Shown one piece after another: positions 8,514-18,341 of a stretch of DNA of 64,000 nt. Location of the stretch: NCBI GenBank assembly GCA_002721175.1, contig PBJR01000011.1, positions 12,326 to 76,325 on the forward strand. The letters run 5' to 3'. The stretch comes from Flavobacteriaceae bacterium (GTDB taxonomy: Bacteria; Bacteroidota; Bacteroidia; Flavobacteriales; Flavobacteriaceae). Below the pieces are notes generated by a model that saw only the letters and a program-made list of their open reading frames with translations, had not been told where the DNA came from and did no database searches. The position numbers and the translations under genes were made by a program. Positions within the stretch are counted from its first letter, which is position 1. Each line of letters opens with the position of its first letter.

Positions 8514-11500
8514 TTATCGCCTAAGAGTAAAGTGACCATTACTATTAAAAATAGTTCCATCTGATTTTATTAATTCAATGCTATACCAGTAATCGTTAGT
8601 TGGTAGGTGTGACCCGTTGTATCTACCGTCCCATAAGTTCTGATTTAGATCCATATTTTCAAGAAGTTTACCATACCTGTCAAAAATTGATATTTTGGAA
8701 TAAATGTAATCTGAAGAAATTATGCCTTTAATTCCCCAATAATCATTATAACCATCTCCATTAGGAGTAAAAAAATTAGGCACATAAAATACTGGAACTA
8801 TTATTGAGACCTCTGCGCATTGTAGTTCATCCCTAACAAATAAGCTGTAGAATCCTCCTGTAAGCTGATCGAAATAACCTTCATCTTGGTATGGAAAAAT
8901 TATATTTCCATTTTCATGAACTAATTGGAATTCATAATTTGCATTTCCAAGATTAAATTCATCGATTGAAATAGAATTATTTGATGTACCCTCAACGATT
9001 GTAACATCGTTAAGAGTAATTGTTGGAGGTTCAGATTGAAAAACCTCAAAATCTTGTGTAGTACTGCATGAGTCATTTAAATTTTTTACAGTCACTTGGT
9101 AAGAACCTGTGGTAGAAACTTCTAACGTGGGGTCCAATGTGGTAATTAAGGAAAAATCAGGCATAACCCACTCATAAATATATGGGGAAATTGGGTCTTG
9201 GGGATAAACTTGAGCAAAAACAGAATCCCCGTCACAAATAATTTCATCATTAACAAAGAAATCAGTATTATTATTTACAAAAAAATCTATTTCATAGACA
9301 GCATCTTCGCAAAAACCATTTGAAACGATAGCTTTTATTGTTTGAGATTCAGACAAAAATAAGTTGGGAAATGGGCTATTAACCAAGATTCCGTCAGCAT
9401 CTTGAAGTGGATTATCAAATTCATCTAAATAAATTACTGTCATGTTAGTTTGAGATCCGATCAGAGTATCCTCAAAATTAGAAGTATCAAAAAGAAATAC
9501 TCCATCATTATTATCATCACAAACCTCAAAATCTGAAATAGGATATAACGTTGGAATATCAACAAATTGAATGTCAAATTCAATTATGTCATAACAACCA
9601 GTATTTAAGTCTGTAATTTTGTAAAAAAGATTTTGAATATTATTCGTGTTAGAAATACTATTAATAGAAGATAAATTATTTTCAGCATCGAAAATATTTG
9701 AAAAATAGTTTATTGAAAAATCCAATGCTGATAAATTTCCTAAGATATTGGAGTCAAATTCATCCGATAAGTTTAAAGTTAAATTTTCAAAACTCTCAAC
9801 ACAAAAGTAGGAGTTGATCGGAACAATTGAGACAGGAATTGGGTCAACAATCAATTGAACATACGGCCCAAGACCAACACAAGAATTATCTATATCAGAG
9901 TCGATACGCACCCATATGTTCTGATTTTGCCCGCTGGAATTTTCAAAAGCAGAAATATTAACAATCGAGTTGACTTCTGAAAGTGCATCCAGCTCAGACT
10001 CATAATATGTTACTGTTAAAGACTGAGTTGGAGGAAAAATATCTAAAATCATTCCCTCTGAATCGCTAAAATCAAAAATGGTTATCCCATCAAAATCATT
10101 ATAACACTCATTGTAGGGTGGAATTGTAAAATTTTCTGGTATCTGTGTTGTTGAAACAAATAAATCTAATTGGGAAACCAGTGAACAACCATCAGCAGAT
10201 TCAACACGGACAAAAATTTGATCAGGATTAACAGAATGATCAGAGCTTTGGTTTTGATAAATTAATGGATCTGTAATAAAATTATTTGATCCTTGCTGGG
10301 CATCACTCAAACTATGGTAATATGTAAATGTCTCTTGCTGATAATTTTCAGAAATTAATGAATTTGATTCAAGCAAATTAAAAATTGTAATACCATCTGT
10401 ATCTTGGTCACATTGATATAAACTAACATTAGGTAAAATAGCTGGCAATGGATTAACTATTAATTCGATTTCAGAAGAATATACAGTTTTACATATCAAA
10501 TCATTTCGCGACATCTTAGCTCTAAAAAACGAATTTGAAAGATCTATTTGTACATTAACAACCTGCAATATGTTAGTCGAAAAGCCCTGAAAACCTGTTG
10601 TTGAATCTGTAAGTTCATTCCATGAATTACCTCCATCCATGCTCAACTCCCAATTAATTTGATCGAACAAATCTGAATCTGGCTCAAGAACAACTTCCAA
10701 AGATATATCGCTGTTTTCGCAAACAAATTGAGGTGAAATTAAACTAGCTGGTAAAATTTCAATAAATTCTTGATAATCAAATAATCCATCTTGATTAGAA
10801 TCAATTGGAATTAAATAACCATTACCACCAACAATTAGTCCATTAATGTCGATGTCAGAGCCATCCAAAATACCGAGGGTTCCATTAAAACCAGCTTCGT
10901 CAACATCAAAACACCCATCAAAATCTGAATCAAGCTCAATAAAATCTGGCTGGCCATCGATATCAGAATCTAAAGGAATTATAAGTTCTGCTGTATCAGA
11001 CACACCGTTAGAATTACCATCATTAAAGCCTAAATCAATTTGTCCGTTATTATCTAAATCTTGGATGTTAAATCCAACACCTGATTCAAATAAATCGTAT
11101 AAACCGTCGTTGTCACTGTCTAAATCTAAATAATCGTAAACGAGATCTGAATCTGAATCTAAAAGGTTTTGTGCATTATCATGATGACCGTTATTATCAA
11201 GATCGTTGAAATTTAAATTATCGACTGTACCGTTTTGATTTTCATCTAATAATGAATTCCCACTTTCTGTTATGTCGAAAATACCATCATTATCGCTATC
11301 TAAATCAAATATATCAAATATTAAATCTCCATCATTATCTACAGTTCTACAAATTTCTGTTAATTGAAATGCTACTTGATTAGATTCGGTCTCTGAGATA
11401 TTTATGTATTCAATATCAAATTGTGTTGCATTTAAACTTTGAAAAGAAAAAGTACCAGCTCCAGTCAAAAGCTCTGCCAAATTTAATTTAAATCTAATTT

Positions 11501-13628
11501 CAAATCCTGTAAATTCAGAAATATTATTATCATATACACCGTCATAATTTATATCAATCAATAACTGATTGTCAGGATTACTAACAGTTATTGTTTGATC
11601 TGATGGAACTCTTATTATGTATTGTTCCATATCATCCATGTGACCAATTGTATAAAAGTCTGATGCTTGTTCAACTTTAAATTTTGTAGGCTGATCAAAA
11701 GTGAGTTGATAGGTTGAAGAGCTTTGAATAGTGCCTACTGTTGGCGAAGCACCCAGAAGCATTGTTTGATCCGAAAATCCTTCAAAAGGAGAAATAAAAG
11801 AATTTGAGTCACTCACCAATACGTTTGAATTAAATAAAATTCCTGGTTCTGTGCTAAGATCAAAAACAAAATCGCAATTATATTCATCTATATTTAAAAT
11901 TCCATCATTATCTAAATCGGTATCCAAATTGTTATTGACCCCATCGTTATCATAATCTCCGGCACAAGCACTTACTGGAATATTATCTGAAATAACAGTG
12001 GTGCAGTCTGAAATAATCCCCTCAAGCTGATAGTACCCAGGATTTACGGGGACAAAAGTTTCAGAGTTAGCACCGTTTATAACTTCACCGTTGTAAAGCC
12101 ATTGATAAGCATCAAAAACTTCTTCACCTCCCAAGCTCAGCTCTATAAAAGGAATGCACAATTCTTCAGTGTTTAGTCCAATTGGATTTGCTGTGATTTC
12201 AGGTTTAAAAACAAAGCCAGAATAAAATCCCCCCAAAGCTGCTGCTCCATTAGCGCCATAGTAGGAAACATATATTTGCCCATCTGAAGACACACTTATA
12301 TTTCCAGTGAGACCACTAATCAAATAGGTTTCATAATTAGAATTTCCCAAAACACTTTGTGGAATAGCAACTGTTGGGATACCATTAACTAATAAACTTG
12401 CACCAGACTCGGCAACAACTGTTATTCCACCAACAAAATTAACATCTCCGGAGCCAGATGATTGTATGATGGGTATATTGTTAATCGTATTTGGGGCCTT
12501 GCAGCTTAATGGAGGAACAAAAAACATTTCCTGATTTGCCTCATTATTAGTTCCACCAATTCCTTGAAATGCAAAAGTTGTCTTGGAAGTCCAGACATAC
12601 AAATTACCCCCAGGGTTTGATCCAGACAAAGATTGAGTGCTAAAATTACTCCCATCTATGCTTATATATTCTCCTGCATTTAAAACAGCAATCAAATTAC
12701 CAGAGCTAGAATCACCATCAATCCAAACTTCAGTGTCATCATAATGCGCAACAATAAGAGGACGTTCAATATCATCATAACCATTGCCCCTCACAAAAAT
12801 ATATTCACTGTGCACCTGCCCATCGACAGAAATAGTTTGCAAAGGAGCAATTTGATCTATGCCAGCATCTCGTCCATTGCCATTAGAGTTACTTCCATTA
12901 AACGACCCACAGTTTACAATAATTGGTTTATTTGATGTAACAAGCGCACCGATTAAACCATCTCTGTTTGATGGAGTAATTGCCGGGTTTAAAGCAATAA
13001 TTTTTGACTCACCAGCATTTAAAACACCCATAAGTGGAATACTATTTTCAATTACAATATCTGAAGGAAGATCTGAAAAATCAATCTGAGTATTATTTTC
13101 TGTAGCCATTACAGAAACAAAATTGATAAAATCTTGGTTTGAACTAGTAAAATTTTTCAAATTAGTAAAGGTGCCTACCCGGAAAACATTACCTAAACCA
13201 GACAAACCTTTGGATACTAGGGAACCTGCTTGATTTTGATTTCCGGCTACAAGCCTTACTGATACATAGACAGGCTTTTCAGACTGAATTATAAATCCTT
13301 TATTTGAAATTTCTGATTCAATGTTTGAAGAAGGAACTACAAATGATGTATCATCTCCGAAACCCAAATATATTTCTAATGGATTTGCGTTTGAAACAGT
13401 GTAATTAGAAATTACATTCCCAAGATCATTAACTTCAACATTTACAGGTGCGATACTAGGGGTAGAAATATGTAAATATTGGTTTTGAGGTGTTGCATTA
13501 CTATTTGCTGCCGTTGTAATTGGAGGAATATAATGAGTACGGCTTAATTGAGCTGACAAAAAAGTGGTTACAAATATTGTTAAAGCTAAGCTTAATTTAA
13601 ATTTAATATGTAAATCAGAAACTTTCAA
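8514..13628 (-). CDS. Giant secreted protein: IgGFc-binding-like N-terminus, Ca-binding repeats, T9SS type B sorting domain
   Basis: The 1704-residue protein has a signal peptide (cleavage near residue 26, after LSA) and then a beta-rich region of about 450 residues resembling the IgGFc-binding-protein N-terminal family seen in Bacteroidota. From about 555 to 955 there are many DxDxDG acidic calcium-binding repeats of the thrombospondin type 3 kind, interrupted near 590-740. Beta-sandwich-like segments follow. The last 88 residues, beginning with FFTPNGDGYNDYWGI (about 1617), are the type B (gliding-associated) T9SS sorting domain. It is therefore probably exported across the outer membrane and displayed or released, likely as an adhesin or matrix protein (inference). 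Unlike the protein at 42283, it has no PorP/SprF gene beside it. It may be read with gldB and gldC, 63 bases downstream. Confidence 0.88.
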   Translation of the reverse strand: MKVSDLHIKFKLSLALTIFVTTFLSAQLSRTHYIPPITTAANSNATPQNQYLHISTPSIAPVNVEVNDLGNVISNYTVSNANPLEIYLGFGDDTSFVVPSSNIESEISNKGFIIQSEKPVYVSVRLVAGNQNQAGSLVSKGLSGLGNVFRVGTFTNLKNFTSSNQDFINFVSVMATENNTQIDFSDLPSDIVIENSIPLMGVLNAGESKIIALNPAITPSNRDGLIGALVTSNKPIIVNCGSFNGSNSNGNGRDAGIDQIAPLQTISVDGQVHSEYIFVRGNGYDDIERPLIVAHYDDTEVWIDGDSSSGNLIAVLNAGEYISIDGSNFSTQSLSGSNPGGNLYVWTSKTTFAFQGIGGTNNEANQEMFFVPPLSCKAPNTINNIPIIQSSGSGDVNFVGGITVVAESGASLLVNGIPTVAIPQSVLGNSNYETYLISGLTGNISVSSDGQIYVSYYGANGAAALGGFYSGFVFKPEITANPIGLNTEELCIPFIELSLGGEEVFDAYQWLYNGEVINGANSETFVPVNPGYYQLEGIISDCTTVISDNIPVSACAGDYDNDGVNNNLDTDLDNDGILNIDEYNCDFVFDLSTEPGILFNSNVLVSDSNSFISPFEGFSDQTMLLGASPTVGTIQSSSTYQLTFDQPTKFKVEQASDFYTIGHMDDMEQYIIRVPSDQTITVSNPDNQLLIDINYDGVYDNNISEFTGFEIRFKLNLAELLTGAGTFSFQSLNATQFDIEYINISETESNQVAFQLTEICRTVDNDGDLIFDIFDLDSDNDGIFDITESGNSLLDENQNGTVDNLNFNDLDNNGHHDNAQNLLDSDSDLVYDYLDLDSDNDGLYDLFESGVGFNIQDLDNNGQIDLGFNDGNSNGVSDTAELIIPLDSDIDGQPDFIELDSDFDGCFDVDEAGFNGTLGILDGSDIDINGLIVGGNGYLIPIDSNQDGLFDYQEFIEILPASLISPQFVCENSDISLEVVLEPDSDLFDQINWELSMDGGNSWNELTDSTTGFQGFSTNILQVVNVQIDLSNSFFRAKMSRNDLICKTVYSSEIELIVNPLPAILPNVSLYQCDQDTDGITIFNLLESNSLISENYQQETFTYYHSLSDAQQGSNNFITDPLIYQNQSSDHSVNPDQIFVRVESADGCSLVSQLDLFVSTTQIPENFTIPPYNECYNDFDGITIFDFSDSEGMILDIFPPTQSLTVTYYESELDALSEVNSIVNISAFENSSGQNQNIWVRIDSDIDNSCVGLGPYVQLIVDPIPVSIVPINSYFCVESFENLTLNLSDEFDSNILGNLSALDFSINYFSNIFDAENNLSSINSISNTNNIQNLFYKITDLNTGCYDIIEFDIQFVDIPTLYPISDFEVCDDNNDGVFLFDTSNFEDTLIGSQTNMTVIYLDEFDNPLQDADGILVNSPFPNLFLSESQTIKAIVSNGFCEDAVYEIDFFVNNNTDFFVNDEIICDGDSVFAQVYPQDPISPYIYEWVMPDFSLITTLDPTLEVSTTGSYQVTVKNLNDSCSTTQDFEVFQSEPPTITLNDVTIVEGTSNNSISIDEFNLGNANYEFQLVHENGNIIFPYQDEGYFDQLTGGFYSLFVRDELQCAEVSIIVPVFYVPNFFTPNGDGYNDYWGIKGIISSDYIYSKISIFDRYGKLLENMDLNQNLWDGRYNGSHLPTNDYWYSIELIKSDGTIFNSNGHFTLRR

Positions 13629-13754
13629 AAAATTAATTCATTTAAATCACCACTAACTTAAATATAAGTCTAATTTTTTACAATGAAAATGTTAATTGTA
13701 TTTTAAAATTTTAAATTTGATGATTACAGGGTTTTTTAAAAAATAATAATCACT

Positions 13755-13762
13755 TATTTTTG
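13755..13762 (+). promoter_or_regulatory. -7 promoter element (TANNTTTG) for nadE
   Basis: TATTTTTG lies 18 bases before the nadE ATG, in the 152-base divergent region between nadE and the giant T9SS gene. No -33 TTTG box sits at proper spacing (the nearest, at 13716-13719, is 35 bases away). Consensus match only. Confidence 0.4.
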
Positions 13763-13780
13763 TAATTAATTTTTCAAACT

Positions 13781-14578
13781 ATGAATAGCAAAAAAGTATC
13801 AAATTTCATTACGGATTGGTTAAAATCCTATGCCTTAAAGTCTAATAATAAAGGTTTTGTAGTTGGAGTGTCAGGTGGTATTGATTCAGCTGTGAGCTCT
13901 ACCTTGTGTGCTGAAACAGGCTTAGATGTTTTATGTCTTGAAATGCCAATTCATCAAGCAGAAGATCACATCAGCAGAGCTAAAGAACAAATTTCTTATT
14001 TAAAAAAAAATTACCCTAACGTAAAATCCAAAATTATAGATTTGACTTCTGTTTTTGAAGATTTAAAAACAAAAGTTTCAATTGACAACACAGAAACTGA
14101 TAACGAGTTTGCTTTGGCCAATACAAGGTCAAGATTGAGAATGGTAACTTTATACTATCATGCTGGTCAATTAGGCTACTTGGTCTGTGGTACAGGAAAT
14201 AAAGTAGAAGACTTCGGCGTTGGCTTCTACACTAAATATGGTGATGGCGGAGTTGATTTAAGTCCAATCGCAGATCTTTTAAAATCAGAAGTTTATGAAT
14301 TAGGTAATTACTTAAACGTACCGCAAAGTATAATTGAAGCTTCCCCAAGTGACGGGTTATTTAAAGATTCACGAACAGACGAAGATCAAATAGGAGCTTC
14401 TTATCCCGAACTTGAATGGGCTATGTGTATGAAAGAAAAAGGAAAAAAGGCAGAAGATTTCATTGGAAGAGAAAATGAAGTCTTTAAAATTTTCATGACA
14501 TTTTTTAATTCAAATCAGCACAAAATGAAAACGATTCCTGTATGCTCAATTTCAGAATCCATTAAATCTAATTTATGA
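13781..14578 (+). CDS. nadE: Ammonia-dependent NAD synthetase
   Basis: NadE makes NAD from deamido-NAD, ATP and ammonia, the last step of NAD synthesis. The 265-residue protein carries the ATP-pyrophosphatase P-loop SGGIDSA near residues 30-36. It also has the NTRSRLRM segment near 108 and the GTGNKVEDFGVGFYTKYGDG region (about 146-165), all typical of NadE. There is no N-terminal nitrilase/glutaminase domain, so this is the short, ammonia-using form. Its stop overlaps the start of the LuxR-type regulator by four bases. nadE close to gldB is usual in Flavobacteriaceae; here a 5.1-kb gene intervenes and nadE is divergent. Confidence 0.96.
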   Translation: MNSKKVSNFITDWLKSYALKSNNKGFVVGVSGGIDSAVSSTLCAETGLDVLCLEMPIHQAEDHISRAKEQISYLKKNYPNVKSKIIDLTSVFEDLKTKVSIDNTETDNEFALANTRSRLRMVTLYYHAGQLGYLVCGTGNKVEDFGVGFYTKYGDGGVDLSPIADLLKSEVYELGNYLNVPQSIIEASPSDGLFKDSRTDEDQIGASYPELEWAMCMKEKGKKAEDFIGRENEVFKIFMTFFNSNQHKMKTIPVCSISESIKSNL

Positions 14579-15213
14579 TTCGAGTACTAATTGCCGACCA
14601 CGAACCTATTGTGAGCTATGGTATTAAAATGCTGTTTGAATCATCCAGTGATATAAAAATTGTGAATGCTGTAAATACAAAAAAACAATTGTTAGACTAT
14701 CTTAAAAAAGGAAGTATTGACGTTGTTTTAATGACTCTGGATTTTGCTGATTCTAACGGAATAAGTGTTTTGCGTAATATAAAAAAGGATTTTTTCGCCG
14801 TCAGAGTTATAATCTTTAGTTCACAACCAGAAAATATTTATGCTGCGACCAGTATCCAAGCTGGGGCTTCAGGATTCCTATCAAAAACTACAAATGTTTC
14901 TGAAATAAAAAGAGCCATTTTTAAAGTGTTTAAAGGTGGCATTTACTTAAGTAATGCGATGGCACGAAAATTGACCTTTGAAAACTCTGAAAGTAAAAAA
15001 GATATTTACAGTAAACTTTCTACAAGAGAAATTGAAGTATTCGCATTAATATGTAATGGTAAAAAAAACAAAGAAATTGCCATTGAACTAAATATTAACC
15101 AAAAAACCGTAAGTACATACAAATCACGACTTATGACAAAATTGCAAGTTTCAAATATAATTGCACTGATTGATTTGGGACGTCAAAATAAAAAACTACA
15201 AAACTCTATTTAG
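14575..15213 (+). CDS. LuxR-type response regulator with degenerate receiver domain
   Basis: This 212-residue protein has an N-terminal receiver (REC) fold (about 1-120) and a C-terminal LuxR/NarL helix-turn-helix (about 143-208, LSTREIEVFALICNGKKNKE then VSTYKSRLMTKL). The receiver is atypical: the residue at the phosphoacceptor position is Thr54 (LMTLDFADSNG, where the canonical pattern is D-x-x-M-P-x-x-x-G), and the second residue of the acidic metal-binding pair is His9 (ADHEP instead of ADDHP). The conserved Lys is kept (SKTTN, near 103). It therefore probably acts without Asp phosphorylation. It is coupled to nadE by a four-base overlap and overlaps the 3' end of the convergent dnaG by 18 bases. 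Target genes are unknown. Confidence 0.9.
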   Translation: MIRVLIADHEPIVSYGIKMLFESSSDIKIVNAVNTKKQLLDYLKKGSIDVVLMTLDFADSNGISVLRNIKKDFFAVRVIIFSSQPENIYAATSIQAGASGFLSKTTNVSEIKRAIFKVFKGGIYLSNAMARKLTFENSESKKDIYSKLSTREIEVFALICNGKKNKEIAIELNINQKTVSTYKSRLMTKLQVSNIIALIDLGRQNKKLQNSI

Positions 15214-17151
15214 TTTTCTTGAAAGTAGTCTCTTAAGATTAGAATAGTTTAATACATCTTCTAAAATTTCAGTATTATCGTCTGATTTATTTTGAGTTAC
15301 TTTCTTAAACTCTGTTACTTTTTTGTCAATCAAAAAGCACCTCAGACTCAAAATTGTTTCACTGACTAATTGAGAAATTTTTAGATCCTTTGGCTTTGGG
15401 TATATATTATTTTTTTCCCAATTGTGGAGACGATAACGTTCATCATCCATTAAAATAGAGGTCACAAATGGAACCAGCTCTGGGTCAATATTATTCATAA
15501 ATAAATCAATTTGAAATTTTTCATGTTGATTTAAATAATCAATTATGAGATAATAAATAGTTTTAAAATCAGAGTTGCTGAACTGCATTTCATCCTCTTG
15601 AAGATCTAAATAAATCTTCTCAAAAACTTTAGTCTTTTGAGTGACTGGTTCAAGGTCAAGCTCTCCAAGTTCATTTTCCTTTAAAATTAGGTCTTCAAAA
15701 TCTTCTAATTTACTTCCATATAAGAGTAATATTTCTATTATTTTCTGCTCTAACTCGTATTGAATATTTACCTCTTTTTTTGAATACTCAGATTTTAAAA
15801 CTTCAAATATCTTACTGTCACTTAAACTACTTTTTTTAAGTTCAGATTTAGTGTTGTTTAGAATTTGAGCCAATGATGCAAATAAAACATCTTCGCTTAA
15901 ACCCATTATTTTGGAGCACTCTTGCACATAAACCTCTTGTTTAATTTGATCGTCAATCTTAGAAATACTTATGATTATTTCCCGAATTAGTTCTGACCTT
16001 TTATTTGGGTCACTTAAATTCTCTTTGTGAAGTAGTGATGCTTTGAAAGAAATAAAATCTTTGGAATTTTCATTGAGATAATTTCTCAAATCATTAGGAG
16101 TACTTTTCTTTGCAAAACTATCGGGATCTTCCCCTGTAGGGAAAGAACAAATTTTTACATTCATACCTTGTTCCAAAATCAAATCAATCCCTCTTAGTGA
16201 TGCGCGAACACCTGCTTCATCGCCGTCAAATAAAACAGTAATATTTTTAGTTAATCGGTTGATCAATCTAATCTGTTCAATGGTTAGAGCTGTTCCAGAT
16301 GAAGAGACAACATTGGTTATTCCAAGTTGATGAAATTGGATAACGTCCGTGTAACCTTCTACCAAGAAACAATTATTTTCTTTGGCAATAGATTGTTTAG
16401 AAAAAAATATCCCATAAAGAACTTTGCTTTTATGATAAATTTCACTCTCTGGTGAATTAAGATATTTAGCTGATTTTGAATCATTAGTTAAAATACGACC
16501 TCCAAAACCTAAAACCCGACCTGACATACTGTGAATAGGAAAAATTACTCTTCCCCTAAAACGATCAAATTTTTTTTCATTTTTTACAATTGTTAATCCA
16601 GTTTTTTCTAAATAATCTATATTATAACCTTTCTTTAAAGCATAATCAGTGAGATCGCTCCAATCATCGCTAGAAAATCCCAGCTGAAACTTTTTTATAT
16701 AGTCGTCTTTAAATCCTCTTTCATTAAAATAGGTTAAAGCTATTGATTTACCCTCACTGCTGGTGTAAAGTGTTTTCTGAAAATGAGAATTTGCAAATTC
16801 TGAAACCAAATACATGCTTTCGCGTTCACTTGCAGCTTCTTTCTGAGCGTCAGACTGAATAGTTTCCTCAACTGTAATATTATATTTTTTTGCTAAATAT
16901 CTTATAGCTTCAGGATATGTAAAGTGTTCATGCTCCATCAAAAATGAAACAACAGTACCTCCTTTACCAGTTGAAAAATCTTTCCAAATTTGCTTAACAG
17001 GAGAAACCATAAAACTTGGGGTTTTTTCCTCGCTAAAAGGACTCAATCCTTTGAAGTTACTCCCGGCCTTTTTTAATTGTACAAAGTCTCCTATAACCTC
17101 TTCAACTTTGGCTGTGTCAAATACTCGGTCTATAGTTGATCTTAAAATCAA
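15196..17151 (-). CDS. dnaG: DNA primase with metal-ligand-less zinc ribbon
   Basis: DnaG lays RNA primers for replication. The 651-residue protein shows the primase order: N-terminal zinc-ribbon-like domain (about 1-95), catalytic core with TOPRIM (KENNCFLVEGYTDVIQFHQLG near 260 and LFDGDEAGVRAS near 310), and a helicase-binding C-terminal region. The zinc ribbon keeps the family framework (NFKGLSPFSEEKTPSF, about 32-47; KDFSTGKGG, about 57-65), but all four expected CHC2 ligands are replaced: Ser37, Ser40, Asp58 and Thr61. The catalytic acids appear intact, so the gene is presumably functional. It is monocistronic or leads no closely spaced downstream partner; its 3' end overlaps the convergent regulator gene. 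Confidence 0.96.
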   Translation of the reverse strand: MILRSTIDRVFDTAKVEEVIGDFVQLKKAGSNFKGLSPFSEEKTPSFMVSPVKQIWKDFSTGKGGTVVSFLMEHEHFTYPEAIRYLAKKYNITVEETIQSDAQKEAASERESMYLVSEFANSHFQKTLYTSSEGKSIALTYFNERGFKDDYIKKFQLGFSSDDWSDLTDYALKKGYNIDYLEKTGLTIVKNEKKFDRFRGRVIFPIHSMSGRVLGFGGRILTNDSKSAKYLNSPESEIYHKSKVLYGIFFSKQSIAKENNCFLVEGYTDVIQFHQLGITNVVSSSGTALTIEQIRLINRLTKNITVLFDGDEAGVRASLRGIDLILEQGMNVKICSFPTGEDPDSFAKKSTPNDLRNYLNENSKDFISFKASLLHKENLSDPNKRSELIREIIISISKIDDQIKQEVYVQECSKIMGLSEDVLFASLAQILNNTKSELKKSSLSDSKIFEVLKSEYSKKEVNIQYELEQKIIEILLLYGSKLEDFEDLILKENELGELDLEPVTQKTKVFEKIYLDLQEDEMQFSNSDFKTIYYLIIDYLNQHEKFQIDLFMNNIDPELVPFVTSILMDDERYRLHNWEKNNIYPKPKDLKISQLVSETILSLRCFLIDKKVTEFKKVTQNKSDDNTEILEDVLNYSNLKRLLSRKLNRVL

Positions 17152-17247
17152 ATTATATAATATTTAAAATTAATGCAGAGACGAATAGTAAATATATATA
17201 AATTCTGAATTATCATAAAGACAAAAAATTAATTTAGAAACAAAAAA

Positions 17248-18225
17248 TTATTTTTTTCTATTAATAACATAGTCAACCATCATTTCAAGAGAAGATTTGT
17301 ATTTTGTGTTAGGATAATCTTGAATTAATTTTAATGCATCTTGCTGAAAGCTCTTCATTTTCGAGACAGCGTAATCTAAACCTCCCCTGTCCTTTACAAA
17401 TTTTATAAGCTCCTTTACTCGCTTAGGGTCTTTGTTAAATCTTTTTACAGAGTTTATGATCCATTCGCGTTCCTTATATGAACATTTATTCAAAACGTAG
17501 ATTAATGGTAAAGTCATCTTTTGCTCCTTTATATCAATCCCCGTTGGTTTGCCTATTTTACTGGTTCCATAATCAAAAAGATCATCTTTTATTTGAAAGG
17601 CCATACCAATTAGCTCACCAAATTCTCTAAAAATTTCAATATCCTTAGATCCTGGCTTCACAGATGCAACTCCTAAACTACAACAGGCAGCTATTAAGCT
17701 CGCAGTTTTTTTTCTTATTATGTTATAATATACATCTTCATTTATATCTAAATTTCTAGCCTTTTCTATCTGTAACAATTCGCCTTGACTCATGTCTTTA
17801 ACAGCTGTAGATATAATTTTTAGAAGATCGAAATCATTGTTATCAATACATAATAATAATCCCTTTGATAATAAAAAATCACCAACTAATACAGCAATTT
17901 TATTTTTCCACAAGGCATTAATTGAAAAGAAGCTCCTTCTTTGGTTACTATCATCAACAACATCGTCATGAACTAAAGTTGCAGTATGAATCAATTCAAT
18001 CACTGAAGCACCCCTATAGCTACGTTCACTCAACTGCCCATTTGAAACCATTTTTGCACAAAAAAAAACGAACATTGGGCGCATCTGTTTCCCTTTTCTG
18101 TTAACTATGTAATGAGTTATTCGATTTAACAACGGTACCTTACTATACATAGAAAGTCTAAACTTCTTCTCAAAAAGTTCCATTTCAAAACTAATAGGCT
18201 TTTTTATTTGTTCAATAACTTTCAA
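17248..18225 (-). CDS. Trans-polyprenyl diphosphate synthase (octaprenyl/heptaprenyl-type)
   Basis: This enzyme condenses isopentenyl diphosphate units onto an allylic diphosphate to make the long isoprenoid chain, probably for menaquinone side chains. The 325-residue protein has both aspartate-rich metal sites: the first as VHDDVVDD near residue 85-90, the second as QIKDDLFDYG near 214. Basic residues typical of the diphosphate site (GKQMRP, near 49) are present. It resembles IspB-type synthases more than the short-chain IspA type (length, and small residues before the first motif), but chain length cannot be read with confidence. It stands alone between dnaG and the helical protein gene, all on the minus strand, with gaps of about 100 bases. 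Confidence 0.9.
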   Translation of the reverse strand: MKVIEQIKKPISFEMELFEKKFRLSMYSKVPLLNRITHYIVNRKGKQMRPMFVFFCAKMVSNGQLSERSYRGASVIELIHTATLVHDDVVDDSNQRRSFFSINALWKNKIAVLVGDFLLSKGLLLCIDNNDFDLLKIISTAVKDMSQGELLQIEKARNLDINEDVYYNIIRKKTASLIAACCSLGVASVKPGSKDIEIFREFGELIGMAFQIKDDLFDYGTSKIGKPTGIDIKEQKMTLPLIYVLNKCSYKEREWIINSVKRFNKDPKRVKELIKFVKDRGGLDYAVSKMKSFQQDALKLIQDYPNTKYKSSLEMMVDYVINRKK

Positions 18226-18341
18226 AATAGCATTTTAATGTAAAATTAAGTATATAAAACCAAAACTTGTGTTTTAACAAAACAAAACTTCAAAATCAAA
18301 TCATTGTTTTAATAAAAAAACGATTTTCTTCAAAAGAAATT

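Noticed and set aside
10846-11133. Plus-strand open frame of 95 codons rich in Ser, Pro and Lys
   Set aside because: It is the antisense shadow of the Asp-rich calcium-binding repeats in the giant minus-strand T9SS protein.
10800-11950. Possible tandem DNA repeat or CRISPR-like array in the Asp-rich region of the giant gene
   Set aside because: The periodicity is at protein level (DxDxDG motifs) with diverged DNA; there are no identical repeats with unique spacers.
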